From positions 145,666 to 184,871 of the forward strand of contig NZ_KE383934.1 of the NCBI RefSeq assembly GCF_000422845.1: a DNA stretch of 39,206 nt, written 5' to 3'. This stretch comes from Oceanobacter kriegii DSM 6294 (lineage in GTDB: Bacteria > Pseudomonadota > Gammaproteobacteria > Pseudomonadales > Oceanobacteraceae). Numbering within the stretch: position 1 is the first letter of the stretch; each line of letters starts with the position of its first letter. Under the pieces are notes generated by a model. That model saw nothing but the letters and a program-made list of their open reading frames with translations. It had not been told where the DNA came from and did no database searches. Made by a program: the position numbers and the translations under genes. Shown piece by piece: positions 32,847 to 39,206 of this stretch.

Positions 32847-32896
32847 TTTTTTAATATTTACACTTCTTGAAGTTTGGCGGGTTATTCAGAGAACTT

Positions 32897-33244
32897 CTAA
32901 TCCTTTTTCGGATGACGCAAGCGGGTACCGAACTCCAACGACAAGCGTAACTCTTCAGCGCTGATTTCGGCCGGGAAGTAGCACCCACTGACACGAGCGT
33001 TAGCCAAGCTGACGCCGTCCAGAGCGCAGCCGCGGAAGTCGACGCCGCGCAAATCCGTGCCTCTGAAATAGGCATCGGTCAAATCCATACCGGCCAGGTG
33101 CAGCCCCCGTAAATCCAATCCACGCAGGTCGGTGCCGCGTAAATCGCATTCCGCGCCACCGTCGATGGCCTGATTGAATCCTGCAACGTCGTCGTTGCGA
33201 AGCATCTGATAGAGGGGGTCCTGACTGATGCCCGGTGTGGTCAT
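32897..33244 (-). CDS. Pentapeptide-repeat protein
   Basis: A 115-residue protein. Residues about 33–84 are pentapeptide repeats of the A(D/N)LXX type: CDLRG TDLRG LDLRG LHLAG, then MDLTD AYFRG TDLRG VDFRG, ending near VSLANARV. They form a short right-handed quadrilateral beta-helix of two to three turns. The N-terminal helix (PLYQMLRNDDVAGFNQAI) and C-terminal helix (SAEELRLSLEFGTRL) may be caps. The family often binds protein surfaces; there is no evidence here for a gyrase-protecting role, as the helix is too short. It lies upstream of the iron sRNA promoters on the same strand and 56 bases from the divergent polB. Confidence 0.9.
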   Translation of the reverse strand: MTTPGISQDPLYQMLRNDDVAGFNQAIDGGAECDLRGTDLRGLDLRGLHLAGMDLTDAYFRGTDLRGVDFRGCALDGVSLANARVSGCYFPAEISAEELRLSLEFGTRLRHPKKD

Positions 33245-33300
33245 ATAAAACCTCGTTGAATTAGACTGCGTGTCGATTACAGAAGTATAGATGACCCTGA

Positions 33301-35769
33301 ATGATTCGAACGTCGGATGCCTTTTTGTTGAACGCCAGTTGGCACGATGAGCCCGGTGACCAGGATTCCAGCTTCACCTTCTGGTGGCACACGCCCACCG
33401 GAACCTTGAAGCAAACCCTGCGACAGCCTGCGGTTTGTTTTATCAAACAGGCAGATCGTGCCAGAGCACAGCAAATGGCGACCACACTTGGCTGGCCGGT
33501 GGAACTGAAAGACATCGCCCTGAAGCGATTCGACCAGGCCGCCATGAGCGCCTGCTATTTACCGGCCAGTTATATCTACCGTTGGCGGGATTTGCTGGCC
33601 GAGCAGGGCATTGCGGTACAGGAAGCGGATATCCGCCCGCCCGATCGTTATTTGATGGAGCGGTTTGTCTACGGCGCAGCTCAGCTCAGCTGGCAACAGC
33701 CATTGCAGCAAGTGGCTGCGAGTGAACACAGCAGCGCCCATGGCTGGCTTCAACAAGGGCGTATGCAACCGGGGGATTACCGGCCCACACTTCGTTGGCT
33801 GTCGCTGGATATTGAAACCTCGATTCCACGGCAGGGCGAAACCATCAAACTGTATTCGGTGGGGCTGGTGGCGGCGGATTACCGGCAAGTGCTGCTGGTG
33901 GCGGAACATGGTGCGGATGGCACTGAAGCCACCGATGCCGACCACCACATTCTGCGGTTTGACTCTGAAGCCGCCTTGCTGGAACAGCTGACTCGGCTGG
34001 TGGCGAGCATCGACCCGGACTGCCTGCTGGGCTGGAACCTGATTCAGTTCGATATCGACGTACTGGTGCAAAAATATCGAGAGCACGGCGTCAGTATGGA
34101 CTGGGGCCGTGACGGCTCACGGCTGAAGTGGCGTCGCCGCCGCGACATGCCAGACAGGGTATCGGTGCAAATGGCGGGCAGGGTGGCGCTGGACGGCATC
34201 GAACTGCTGCGTGCCGCCAGTTACCAGTTTGAAAGCTTCTCTCTGAACCATGTCTCCGAACAGCTGTTAGGGGATTCCAAGCTGCTGACAGGCAGTCAGC
34301 GCGGCCACGATATTCAGCGCCTGTACGATACCGACATTGCATCCTTTGCCGCCTACAACCTGCAAGACTGTGATCTGGTGTGGCGCATTTTCGAGAAAGT
34401 CGACCTGCTCAATTTTGCTATCGAACGCAGTCTGATGACGGGGCTGGCGCTGGATCGCATGGGCGGCTCGGTGGCGGCGTTTGAAAATCTCTACCTGCCC
34501 CGTCTGCACCGCTCCGGCTACGTTGCCCCCAACATGGGCGAAGGCTACAGCGCCGAAAAAAGCCCCGGCGGCTTTGTGATGGATTCCAAACCGGGCCTAT
34601 TTGAACACGTGTTAGTGCTCGACTTCAAAAGCCTGTACCCCTCTATTATTCGTACCTTCAAGATTGACCCCATGGGATTGGTAGAGGGCCTGCTGACCGA
34701 TGAACAGCTGCCACTGCCCAATCAGGAATGGGTGCCGGGCTTCTTCGGCGGTCGCCTGCACCAGCAGCGCCATGTGTTGCCGGAGTTGATTCGCACCCTC
34801 GGAGAACGCCGCGACAAAGCCAAGCGGGAAGGCAACAAACCGCTGTCGCAAGCCATCAAAATTATCATGGCGTCCTGTTATGGAGTGCTGGGCTCCGAGG
34901 GCTGCCGCTTCCACGACACCCGGTTGTCGGCCTCCATTACCAAACGTGGCCACGAAATCATTCAAACCAGTTCCGACTGGATTGCCGGTCAGGGTTACGA
35001 AGTGATCTATGGTGACACCGACTCGGTGTTTGTATGGCTGCGCAAGGACGTTACCGACGACGAAGCCGATGCCATTGGCAAACAACTGGTGGCCAACCTG
35101 AACCGTTGGTGGCGCGACGAGCTGCAAACCCGCTTCGGCATCGACAGCTATCTGGAGATGGAATACGAAACCCACTACCGCCGCTTCTTTATGCCATCCA
35201 TTCGCGGTGCTGAAACCGGCAGCAAAAAGCGCTACGCCGGACTGATTACCAACCCGCAAGGGCAGCCGGAAATGGTCTTCAAAGGACTGGAAGCCGTGCG
35301 TTCAGACTGGACGCCGCTGGCCCGCCGCTTTCAGCAAGTGCTGTATCGCAAGATTTTTCTGCACGAGCCCTACGCCGACTGGACCAGAGATCAGGTTCAG
35401 CAGTTACTGGCTGGCCAGCTCGACCACGAACTGAACTACCGCAAACGCCTGCGTCAGCCGCTGCACTTATACCAACGCAACGTGCCCCCTCATGCCCGCG
35501 CTGCCATGCAGCTGGACAACTGGCGCAAACAGAACGGCCTGCTGCCTATGTATCAACACGGTCGTGGGGCCATTACCTACCGCATTACCGCCAGTGGCCC
35601 GGAGCCCGTATACGACGGCGAAGATTCCGAGCTGGAATACCCGCTGGCGGCACCCGACTACCAGCACTACATCGACAAGCAGCTGCGGCCGATTGCCGAG
35701 TCCATCTTCCAGTTTACCGGCGACGATGCCGATGACCTATTGGGAACCCAGGGGTCGTTATTTGGGTGA
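33301..35769 (+). CDS. polB: DNA polymerase II (family B)
   Basis: An SOS-type repair and restart polymerase with 3'-5' proofreading. 822 residues, slightly longer than E. coli Pol II. Exonuclease motif I is SLDIETS (D170, E172), then GWNLIQFDIDVL and YNLQDCDLVW for Exo II/III. Polymerase motif A is LDFKSLYPSIIRTF (D441), motif B is KIIMASCYGVLGSEG and motif C is YGDTDSVFV (D572, D574). All are intact, so it should be active. The ATG at 33301 has only a weak ribosome site. I see no convincing LexA box upstream in the 56-base gap to the divergent gene. Confidence 0.96.
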   Translation: MIRTSDAFLLNASWHDEPGDQDSSFTFWWHTPTGTLKQTLRQPAVCFIKQADRARAQQMATTLGWPVELKDIALKRFDQAAMSACYLPASYIYRWRDLLAEQGIAVQEADIRPPDRYLMERFVYGAAQLSWQQPLQQVAASEHSSAHGWLQQGRMQPGDYRPTLRWLSLDIETSIPRQGETIKLYSVGLVAADYRQVLLVAEHGADGTEATDADHHILRFDSEAALLEQLTRLVASIDPDCLLGWNLIQFDIDVLVQKYREHGVSMDWGRDGSRLKWRRRRDMPDRVSVQMAGRVALDGIELLRAASYQFESFSLNHVSEQLLGDSKLLTGSQRGHDIQRLYDTDIASFAAYNLQDCDLVWRIFEKVDLLNFAIERSLMTGLALDRMGGSVAAFENLYLPRLHRSGYVAPNMGEGYSAEKSPGGFVMDSKPGLFEHVLVLDFKSLYPSIIRTFKIDPMGLVEGLLTDEQLPLPNQEWVPGFFGGRLHQQRHVLPELIRTLGERRDKAKREGNKPLSQAIKIIMASCYGVLGSEGCRFHDTRLSASITKRGHEIIQTSSDWIAGQGYEVIYGDTDSVFVWLRKDVTDDEADAIGKQLVANLNRWWRDELQTRFGIDSYLEMEYETHYRRFFMPSIRGAETGSKKRYAGLITNPQGQPEMVFKGLEAVRSDWTPLARRFQQVLYRKIFLHEPYADWTRDQVQQLLAGQLDHELNYRKRLRQPLHLYQRNVPPHARAAMQLDNWRKQNGLLPMYQHGRGAITYRITASGPEPVYDGEDSELEYPLAAPDYQHYIDKQLRPIAESIFQFTGDDADDLLGTQGSLFG

Positions 35770-35940
35770 CTAACAGCCCGCTGCAATAACGCTTACCAGT
35801 TCATAGTTTCAGACAATCATTGCCCCGGTTTCGCGCAACAAAATTGTGTTTGCGCGGTCGCACTTTTAACCGATATTCCGCAATTCATCAGCCTGACGGG
35901 GTTATCCGGCGGGTGTTGATGCAATTTTATAGGACACACA

Positions 35941-36921
35941 ATGATTCGTACCCTGTATGTAGATGAGCATGGTCAAAGCCAAACCGGCGCTGAAAACCTG
36001 CTGGCCCAATGGCGCGCCAGCAACAGCGGCTACCTGTGGCTGGACCTGACATCCGAAGGCAAGGAACAGCTGCCCGCTGAACGCAAGCTGCTGCTGGAAC
36101 TTGGCTGTCATACATTGGCGGTAGAAGACGCCCAACGCGACCGTCACCCGCCGAAACTGGAAGAGTTTGATGACCAAACCTTCGTGCTGTACCGCGGCAT
36201 TGCCAGCTTCGACAGTGACCTGAACTGGAAATCCCAGTCGATCTCGTTTTTCGTCAGTGAACGGTTGTTAATTACCTACCACCCGTTACCGGCAAGCAGC
36301 GTCGATCAACTGATGGCAGGCAACGCCGCCACTCACCTGCAGCGCTGCCCGGCACAACTGGCACTGCGCATCATGCACACCTCAGCGGGAATTTACCTGA
36401 ACGGCCTGTTGGCCTACGAAGAAAAACTCAGTGACCTGGAAGACGCCATTCACGACCATGGCTCCGACGACCTGATGAAACAGCTGATGCAATACCGCTC
36501 ACGGCTGGTGAAACTGCGCCGGGTGTTCAACTACCACCAGAACATCACCGAGGAACTGCGTGCCGCCGATGAAGTAGTGGCGTTTGATGTAGAGGGCGTC
36601 GACCTCGACCACACCATCAACGACCTGCACGACCGCTTTGAACGACTGGCCAGCTTGACCTCGATGTTCTACGACATCTGTGGCGACCTGATCGACGGCT
36701 ACCTGGCCATTACCTCGCACCAGCTGAACAACACCATGCGAGTATTAACCGTGATTACCGCGATCTTTGTGCCACTGGGCTTTTTGGCCGGCTTGTACGG
36801 CATGAACTTCGAATACATCCCGGAACTGCACTTCAAGGGTGGTTACTTCATCCTGCTGGCCGTGATGATCAGCATCGCACTGGGACTACTGACCTGGTTC
36901 CGCAAACTGAAGTGGCTGTAA
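35941..36921 (+). CDS. CorA/ZntB-family divalent metal transporter
   Basis: An inner-membrane pentameric channel-type transporter of 326 residues. It has a large cytoplasmic alpha/beta funnel domain (residues ~1–260) and two C-terminal helices, with the hallmark GMN at 287–289 (YGMNFEYIPEL) between them. The sequence VITAIFVPLGFLAGLYGMNF is the typical first helix. The second ends in the basic WFRKLKWL. CorA proteins move Mg, Co or Ni, and ZntB moves Zn. The GMNFEYIPEL loop is seen in many ZntB/CorA-like proteins, so substrate is open. The ATG has an AGGA ribosome site and a terminator follows. Confidence 0.92.
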   Translation: MIRTLYVDEHGQSQTGAENLLAQWRASNSGYLWLDLTSEGKEQLPAERKLLLELGCHTLAVEDAQRDRHPPKLEEFDDQTFVLYRGIASFDSDLNWKSQSISFFVSERLLITYHPLPASSVDQLMAGNAATHLQRCPAQLALRIMHTSAGIYLNGLLAYEEKLSDLEDAIHDHGSDDLMKQLMQYRSRLVKLRRVFNYHQNITEELRAADEVVAFDVEGVDLDHTINDLHDRFERLASLTSMFYDICGDLIDGYLAITSHQLNNTMRVLTVITAIFVPLGFLAGLYGMNFEYIPELHFKGGYFILLAVMISIALGLLTWFRKLKWL

Positions 36922-36950
36922 CGGCTACAAGCTAACGGGCCAATAACAGA

Positions 36951-36981
36951 ACGCCGCTGCAATTTTGCAGCGGCGTTTTTG
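36951..36981 (+). terminator. Rho-independent terminator after the CorA-type gene
   Basis: A 12-base stem ACGCCGCTGCAA (36951–36962) pairs with TTGCAGCGGCGT (36965–36976), then TTTTG. Confidence 0.95.
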
Positions 36982-37081
36982 TTGGTGGCTTGGGCTGGGC
37001 ACTGTAGTTGTTGTAGTCGACGAGGGGAAACAGTCATGGGCCAAAAACGTATCAACCCTGGTTGCACCATTCAACAATCCC

Positions 37082-37184
37082 ACGTCAGATGGCAGCCGCT
37101 TCGCGTCTTTATCAGAACGACAGTATCAGGCCTACATTTTTCATCTGTAGTAGGTCGGATAAGCCTGCGCCATCCGACACAGTA
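37082..37184. repeat. BIME-like repeat, inverted fourth copy
   Basis: Reading on the - strand, GTCGGATGGCGCAGGCTTAT with CCGACCTAC, then TGATAAAGACGCGAAGCGGC with TGCCATCTGACG, gives the unit seen at 3697–3943 and 25044–25121. It marks the last clearly chromosomal feature before the cassette region. Confidence 0.82.
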
Positions 37185-37463
37185 ATGCCCAAAACATGAA
37201 ACTTCCATGAATCCATGCGCGCTTTGCCCAAAGCGGTTGCTCGCTTTTTCGGCTGCTGGTAGCGTAAGTGGTTGAAACCAGAGATGTTGTGGTGGAAGGT
37301 TTACAAGTTAATGCCCATATCACAGCCAGATTTATGCGCATGCGCACTAACTTGATGATTTGGTTGTCAGTAATAAAAGGTAAGCCCAAGGGAATCAGAA
37401 TGTTAGGGCGGGGAACCTCGAAAATACCTTGCTGGGAAACCGCGCATGCGCACTAATAAGCTG
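37185..37463. repeat. Gene-free junction region with a 15-base direct repeat
   Basis: Between the REP copy and the cassette start, GCGCATGCGCACTAA occurs twice (37336–37350 and 37442–37456), 106 bases apart. The second copy leads into TAAGCTGTTAGAT. This may be an attI-like or secondary integration site, but no integrase gene or complete attC was found here. No gene is seen. Confidence 0.5.
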
Positions 37464-37499
37464 TTAGATGTACAGAAAGAATCAATATCGGAGTAATTG

Positions 37500-38402
37500 A
37501 TGTCGAATATTTTTAGAGCATACGCTTTCCCAACGTTTCAACTCATAGGAGTTATTGGGATCTCTGTTTGTTCTTTATGGTTCAGTGGTTGGTACAGTCA
37601 AGGAGAAAAGGACTACATATCTAGTTTTAACTCATTACCAATCAATCAACATAAACCCATAAGTGCAGCATCGTTTTGGGATGTTACATCACATAATGTA
37701 CTGTCTTTTAGTAAGCCCGTCCCCTACACTGCACTTGCGTTATTGATTGGTTTGGTTGGTGGGTTTGGCGGGTTTAGAAACCAAAATAAAATTAATAAAT
37801 ATGATGAGTTGGAGGCGAAATATAGGGCTGAGAAAAGTGCTCATGGAGAAACCCAAAGAAATTACTATGAGGCAATTGGTTATATTATTCAGTCTATTTT
37901 TGTGTCTACAGATGATGCCTATGATCGTACCTGCCGGGTAACTATTTATAGGCATACAAATGACGACCACTTGCAGCGAATTTTTAGGCATGCGGCTCAA
38001 TCTCGATTCGAGCATGGAGGTAGGCTTAGAATTCCAGATGATGAGGGTATTGTCGGTGCGGCTTGGCTAAATGATGGTGTCGCACATATATCATTACAGC
38101 ATGGTTTTTCTACGCAGAGCTATAATCAACAGCTTGAAAGAGAGTTAGCTCAACACGGTGCCAAATTACCTAGTTCTCATACTAGGATGCCTACTAGAGA
38201 TTATTTTGCGATGGCTGTTCGAGGCCCTGACAGAACCAAAATGGCTGTTATCGTTTTAGAGAGCACAGAGCCTGATAAATTCAGCCGGCAACGGCTTGAA
38301 AGTCTCATTTCTCAGGAAAATGGGGATATCGCCAAATATATCCTTCACAAAGGAAAGCTAGACGAGATTCTGAACCCTGATGGAGATTTGGAAAATGGCT
38401 AG
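37500..38402 (+). CDS. Membrane protein with two TM segments, coiled coil and GAF-like domain
   Basis: Function unknown; 300 residues. Two hydrophobic segments (about 10–32, FPTFQLIGVIGISVCSLWFS, and 74–92, YTALALLIGLVGGFGGF) anchor it with a short periplasmic loop. A charged coiled-coil stretch follows (NKINKYDELEAKYRAEKSAHGETQ). A cytoplasmic domain of ~170 residues has GAF-like features: CRVTIYRH, GRLRIPDDEGIVGAAWLNDG and MAVIVLESTEPDKF near its end. The ATG at 37500 has GGAG six bases upstream. Its stop overlaps the start of the next gene by eight bases, so the two are coupled. The membrane-plus-sensor layout with a Panacea-type partner suggests a membrane toxin or signal receptor; this is inference. 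Confidence 0.8.
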   Translation: MSNIFRAYAFPTFQLIGVIGISVCSLWFSGWYSQGEKDYISSFNSLPINQHKPISAASFWDVTSHNVLSFSKPVPYTALALLIGLVGGFGGFRNQNKINKYDELEAKYRAEKSAHGETQRNYYEAIGYIIQSIFVSTDDAYDRTCRVTIYRHTNDDHLQRIFRHAAQSRFEHGGRLRIPDDEGIVGAAWLNDGVAHISLQHGFSTQSYNQQLERELAQHGAKLPSSHTRMPTRDYFAMAVRGPDRTKMAVIVLESTEPDKFSRQRLESLISQENGDIAKYILHKGKLDEILNPDGDLENG

Positions 38403-38862
38403 AATTAAAGATGTTACCGCCTATATATGTGCAAGATATCCGCACAAAGATGAATTATCTAAAGCAAGGGTAACTAAACTTGTTTACTTGGCTGACTGGA
38501 AGTCCGCCCAGAAAAACAAGAAGCAGATAACCAAAATCGAATGGTATTTTCATAATTACGGACCATATGTTGAAGCTGTTGTTGATTCTGCGTTAAAAGA
38601 CCCTAGATTCAATATAGTCTCAACATCAACGATGTATGGGGATGAAAAAACTATTTTTAAAATAAAAAATAACGCTGATTTCGAAAAAGGCCTTAGTGAA
38701 GAAGAGCGAAAAATTATAGATGATGTAATCAGCGACACGAAAAACCTGTATTGGGATTCATTTATAAAACATGTTTATGGTACTTACCCTATTCGTGTCA
38801 CTGATAGGTACAAAACATTGAATCTAGTTGCTTTGGCTAAGCAAGAATCATCTAACAAGTAA
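38395..38862 (+). CDS. Panacea/SocA-like (DUF4065) protein
   Basis: A 155-residue protein of the Panacea (DUF4065, SocA/GepA-like) group. It shows the usual KLVYLADW segment near residue 30, IEWYFHNYGPYVEAV near 55–70 and a C-terminal helical region (LSEEERKIIDDVISDTKNLYWDSFIKHVYGTYP). Panacea domains serve as versatile antitoxins, or as proteolytic adaptors like SocA, for unrelated toxins encoded next to them. The ATG at 38395 is inside the end of the upstream membrane-protein gene. Together they form the sole content of the cassette. If this is the antitoxin, the upstream protein is the candidate toxin; the toxin-first order is less common. An upstream ATG at 38380 is possible. Confidence 0.85.
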   Translation: MARIKDVTAYICARYPHKDELSKARVTKLVYLADWKSAQKNKKQITKIEWYFHNYGPYVEAVVDSALKDPRFNIVSTSTMYGDEKTIFKIKNNADFEKGLSEEERKIIDDVISDTKNLYWDSFIKHVYGTYPIRVTDRYKTLNLVALAKQESSNK

Positions 38863-38877
38863 AGGCAGTCGGACGCG
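38850..38877 (+). other. attC-like site, 5' half only (cut by the IS)
   Basis: R'' ATCTAAC plus AAGTAAAGGCAGTCGGACGC matches the 5' half of aadA1-type attC sites in box order and spacing. The Panacea gene stop lies inside it. The sequence passes directly into the IS left end at 38878. Confidence 0.7.
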
Positions 38878-38902
38878 TGATCCTCCCCCGTTTTACCGGA
38901 CA
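38878..38902. repeat. Left terminal inverted repeat of an IS3-family element
   Basis: It starts TGATCCTCCCCCGTTTTAC and ends CCGGACA, the inverted complement of 102–126 with a few mismatches. The transposase gene starts 26 bases inside. The flank outside reads ACGCG. Confidence 0.88.
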
Positions 38903-38928
38903 CCTTTTTAACTTCGAAAAGGTGCTCT

Positions 38929-39206
38929 ATGCCAGCCTACAAAAACCAGAAAAAGACAAAGCAATACTCGCTCGAATTCAAACGCTCGGCAGTTGAGATG
39001 AGTCTTGAAGATGATGTTCAAGTGCAGCAAGTTGCAGAGCGTTTGGACATTCACCCGTTCATGCTGTCACGATGGCGAAAAGAATATCGGGAAGGTCAGC
39101 TAAAGCCCTCTCGGAAACCATCAAACGTAGTGAAGACGAACGTGAGCAAAGCAAAGAAAACAGCATCGAAACCCGAGGAATCCAGTGAGCTTCGCAAGCT
39201 GAAACG
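38929..39206 (+). CDS. IS3-family transposase OrfA, N-terminal part (runs off the window)
   Basis: 92 codons from the ATG after an AAAAGGTGCT ribosome site. The protein begins with KQYSLEFKRSAVEMSLED and has the HTH_Tnp_1 helix-turn-helix (VQQVAERLDIHPFMLSRWRKEY), then a Lys/Ser-rich linker leading to SSELRKLK, the start of the leucine-zipper region. This is the OrfA DNA-binding subunit, which normally frameshifts into OrfB. The gene is cut by the window end. With the OrfB tail at base 1 it indicates copies of one IS type at both ends. Confidence 0.93.
   Translation, partial: MPAYKNQKKTKQYSLEFKRSAVEMSLEDDVQVQQVAERLDIHPFMLSRWRKEYREGQLKPSRKPSNVVKTNVSKAKKTASKPEESSELRKLK

Larger units (their letters stand above)
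37464..38877 (+). mobile_element. Integron-type gene cassette with a two-gene operon, attC truncated
   Basis: The left boundary is G|TTAGAT (37463–37469). Its right partner is the R'' box ATCTAAC at 38850–38856, the exact complement of GTTAGAT. It continues as AACAAGTAAAGG, then CAGTCGGACGC, closely like the 5' half of attC sites such as that of aadA1. The 3' half is missing because the IS left end begins at 38878. The contents are AT-rich, unlike the core genes. The integron interpretation is inference from these paired boxes. Confidence 0.72.

Noticed and set aside
31984-32850. Triple repeat as a CRISPR array
   Set aside because: Units are ~110 bases with promoters and terminators, spacers are 200–280 bases, and no cas genes are present.
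33245-33300. LexA box upstream of polB
   Set aside because: No CTGT-N8-ACAG match is present in the short gap between the divergent genes.
37334-37469. Complete attC or attI site just before the right-hand cassette
   Set aside because: Only a 15-base direct repeat and the GTTAGAT box are visible; no complementary R''/L'' arms and no integrase gene were found.

Overview
The window is a chromosomal segment of a gammaproteobacterium, most likely in or near the Pseudomonadales/Oceanospirillales. The central gene order aminotransferase–dksA–gluQRS–cbrA–cbrB–(crcZ-type RNA)–pcnB–folK–panB–panC–panD–pgi is, from memory, the order known in Pseudomonas. The genes are moderately GC-rich, DNA polymerase II and REP-like palindromes are present, and no plasmid, phage or conjugation genes are visible. 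The ends look different: they carry IS3-family transposase fragments, AT-rich genes and integron attC-type sites.

Layout. (1) 1–978: the tail of an IS3-family element, half of an attC-like site, and one complete integron gene cassette with an unknown gene. (2) 1097–2169: a StbD/RelE toxin-antitoxin pair and a DUF2061 membrane protein. (3) 2476–8402: formaldehyde oxidation by two routes (fdhA; LysR regulator, frmA, fghA), with a DUF5610 gene and REP sequences between them. (4) 8522–11718: methionine-salvage operon mtnA-mtnB-mtnD-mtnC. (5) 12068–18434: pgi, panD, panC, panB, folK, pcnB. (6) 18435–20515: about 2 kb without protein genes, holding three tandem CrcZ-like small RNAs. Each has a -24/-12 (sigma-54) promoter, upstream TGTTAC/GTAACA sites, CA-rich Crc/Hfq-binding motifs and a terminator. 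(7) 20515–24878: the CbrA/CbrB two-component system expected to drive them. (8) 25250–31890: gluQRS, dksA, an aminotransferase, sfsA, a small exported 11-residue-repeat protein, a Rieske protein, an AraC regulator and an EamA exporter. (9) 31891–32850: three tandem iron-regulated PrrF/RyhB-type small RNAs, each with Fur-box-like sites, a sigma-70 promoter and a terminator. (10) 32897–36921: a pentapeptide protein, polB and a CorA-type transporter. (11) 36922–39206: a REP copy, then a second integron-type cassette carrying a two-gene operon (two-TM/GAF-like protein plus a Panacea/SocA-like protein). Its attC is cut by the left end of an IS3-family element of the same type as at base 1.

How the parts work together. 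CbrA/CbrB should activate the three crc-type RNAs, which titrate Hfq/Crc from A-rich sites on catabolic mRNAs; one such A-rich site lies just upstream of the fdhA ribosome binding site. The three PrrF-type RNAs should be made when iron is scarce and Fur leaves DNA. Two separate regulatory RNA families are therefore each present as a tandem triplet within 14 kb. The TM-GAF/Panacea pair is the best candidate for an undescribed toxin-antitoxin or defence module. All calls are from reading the sequence; no database or folding program was run.
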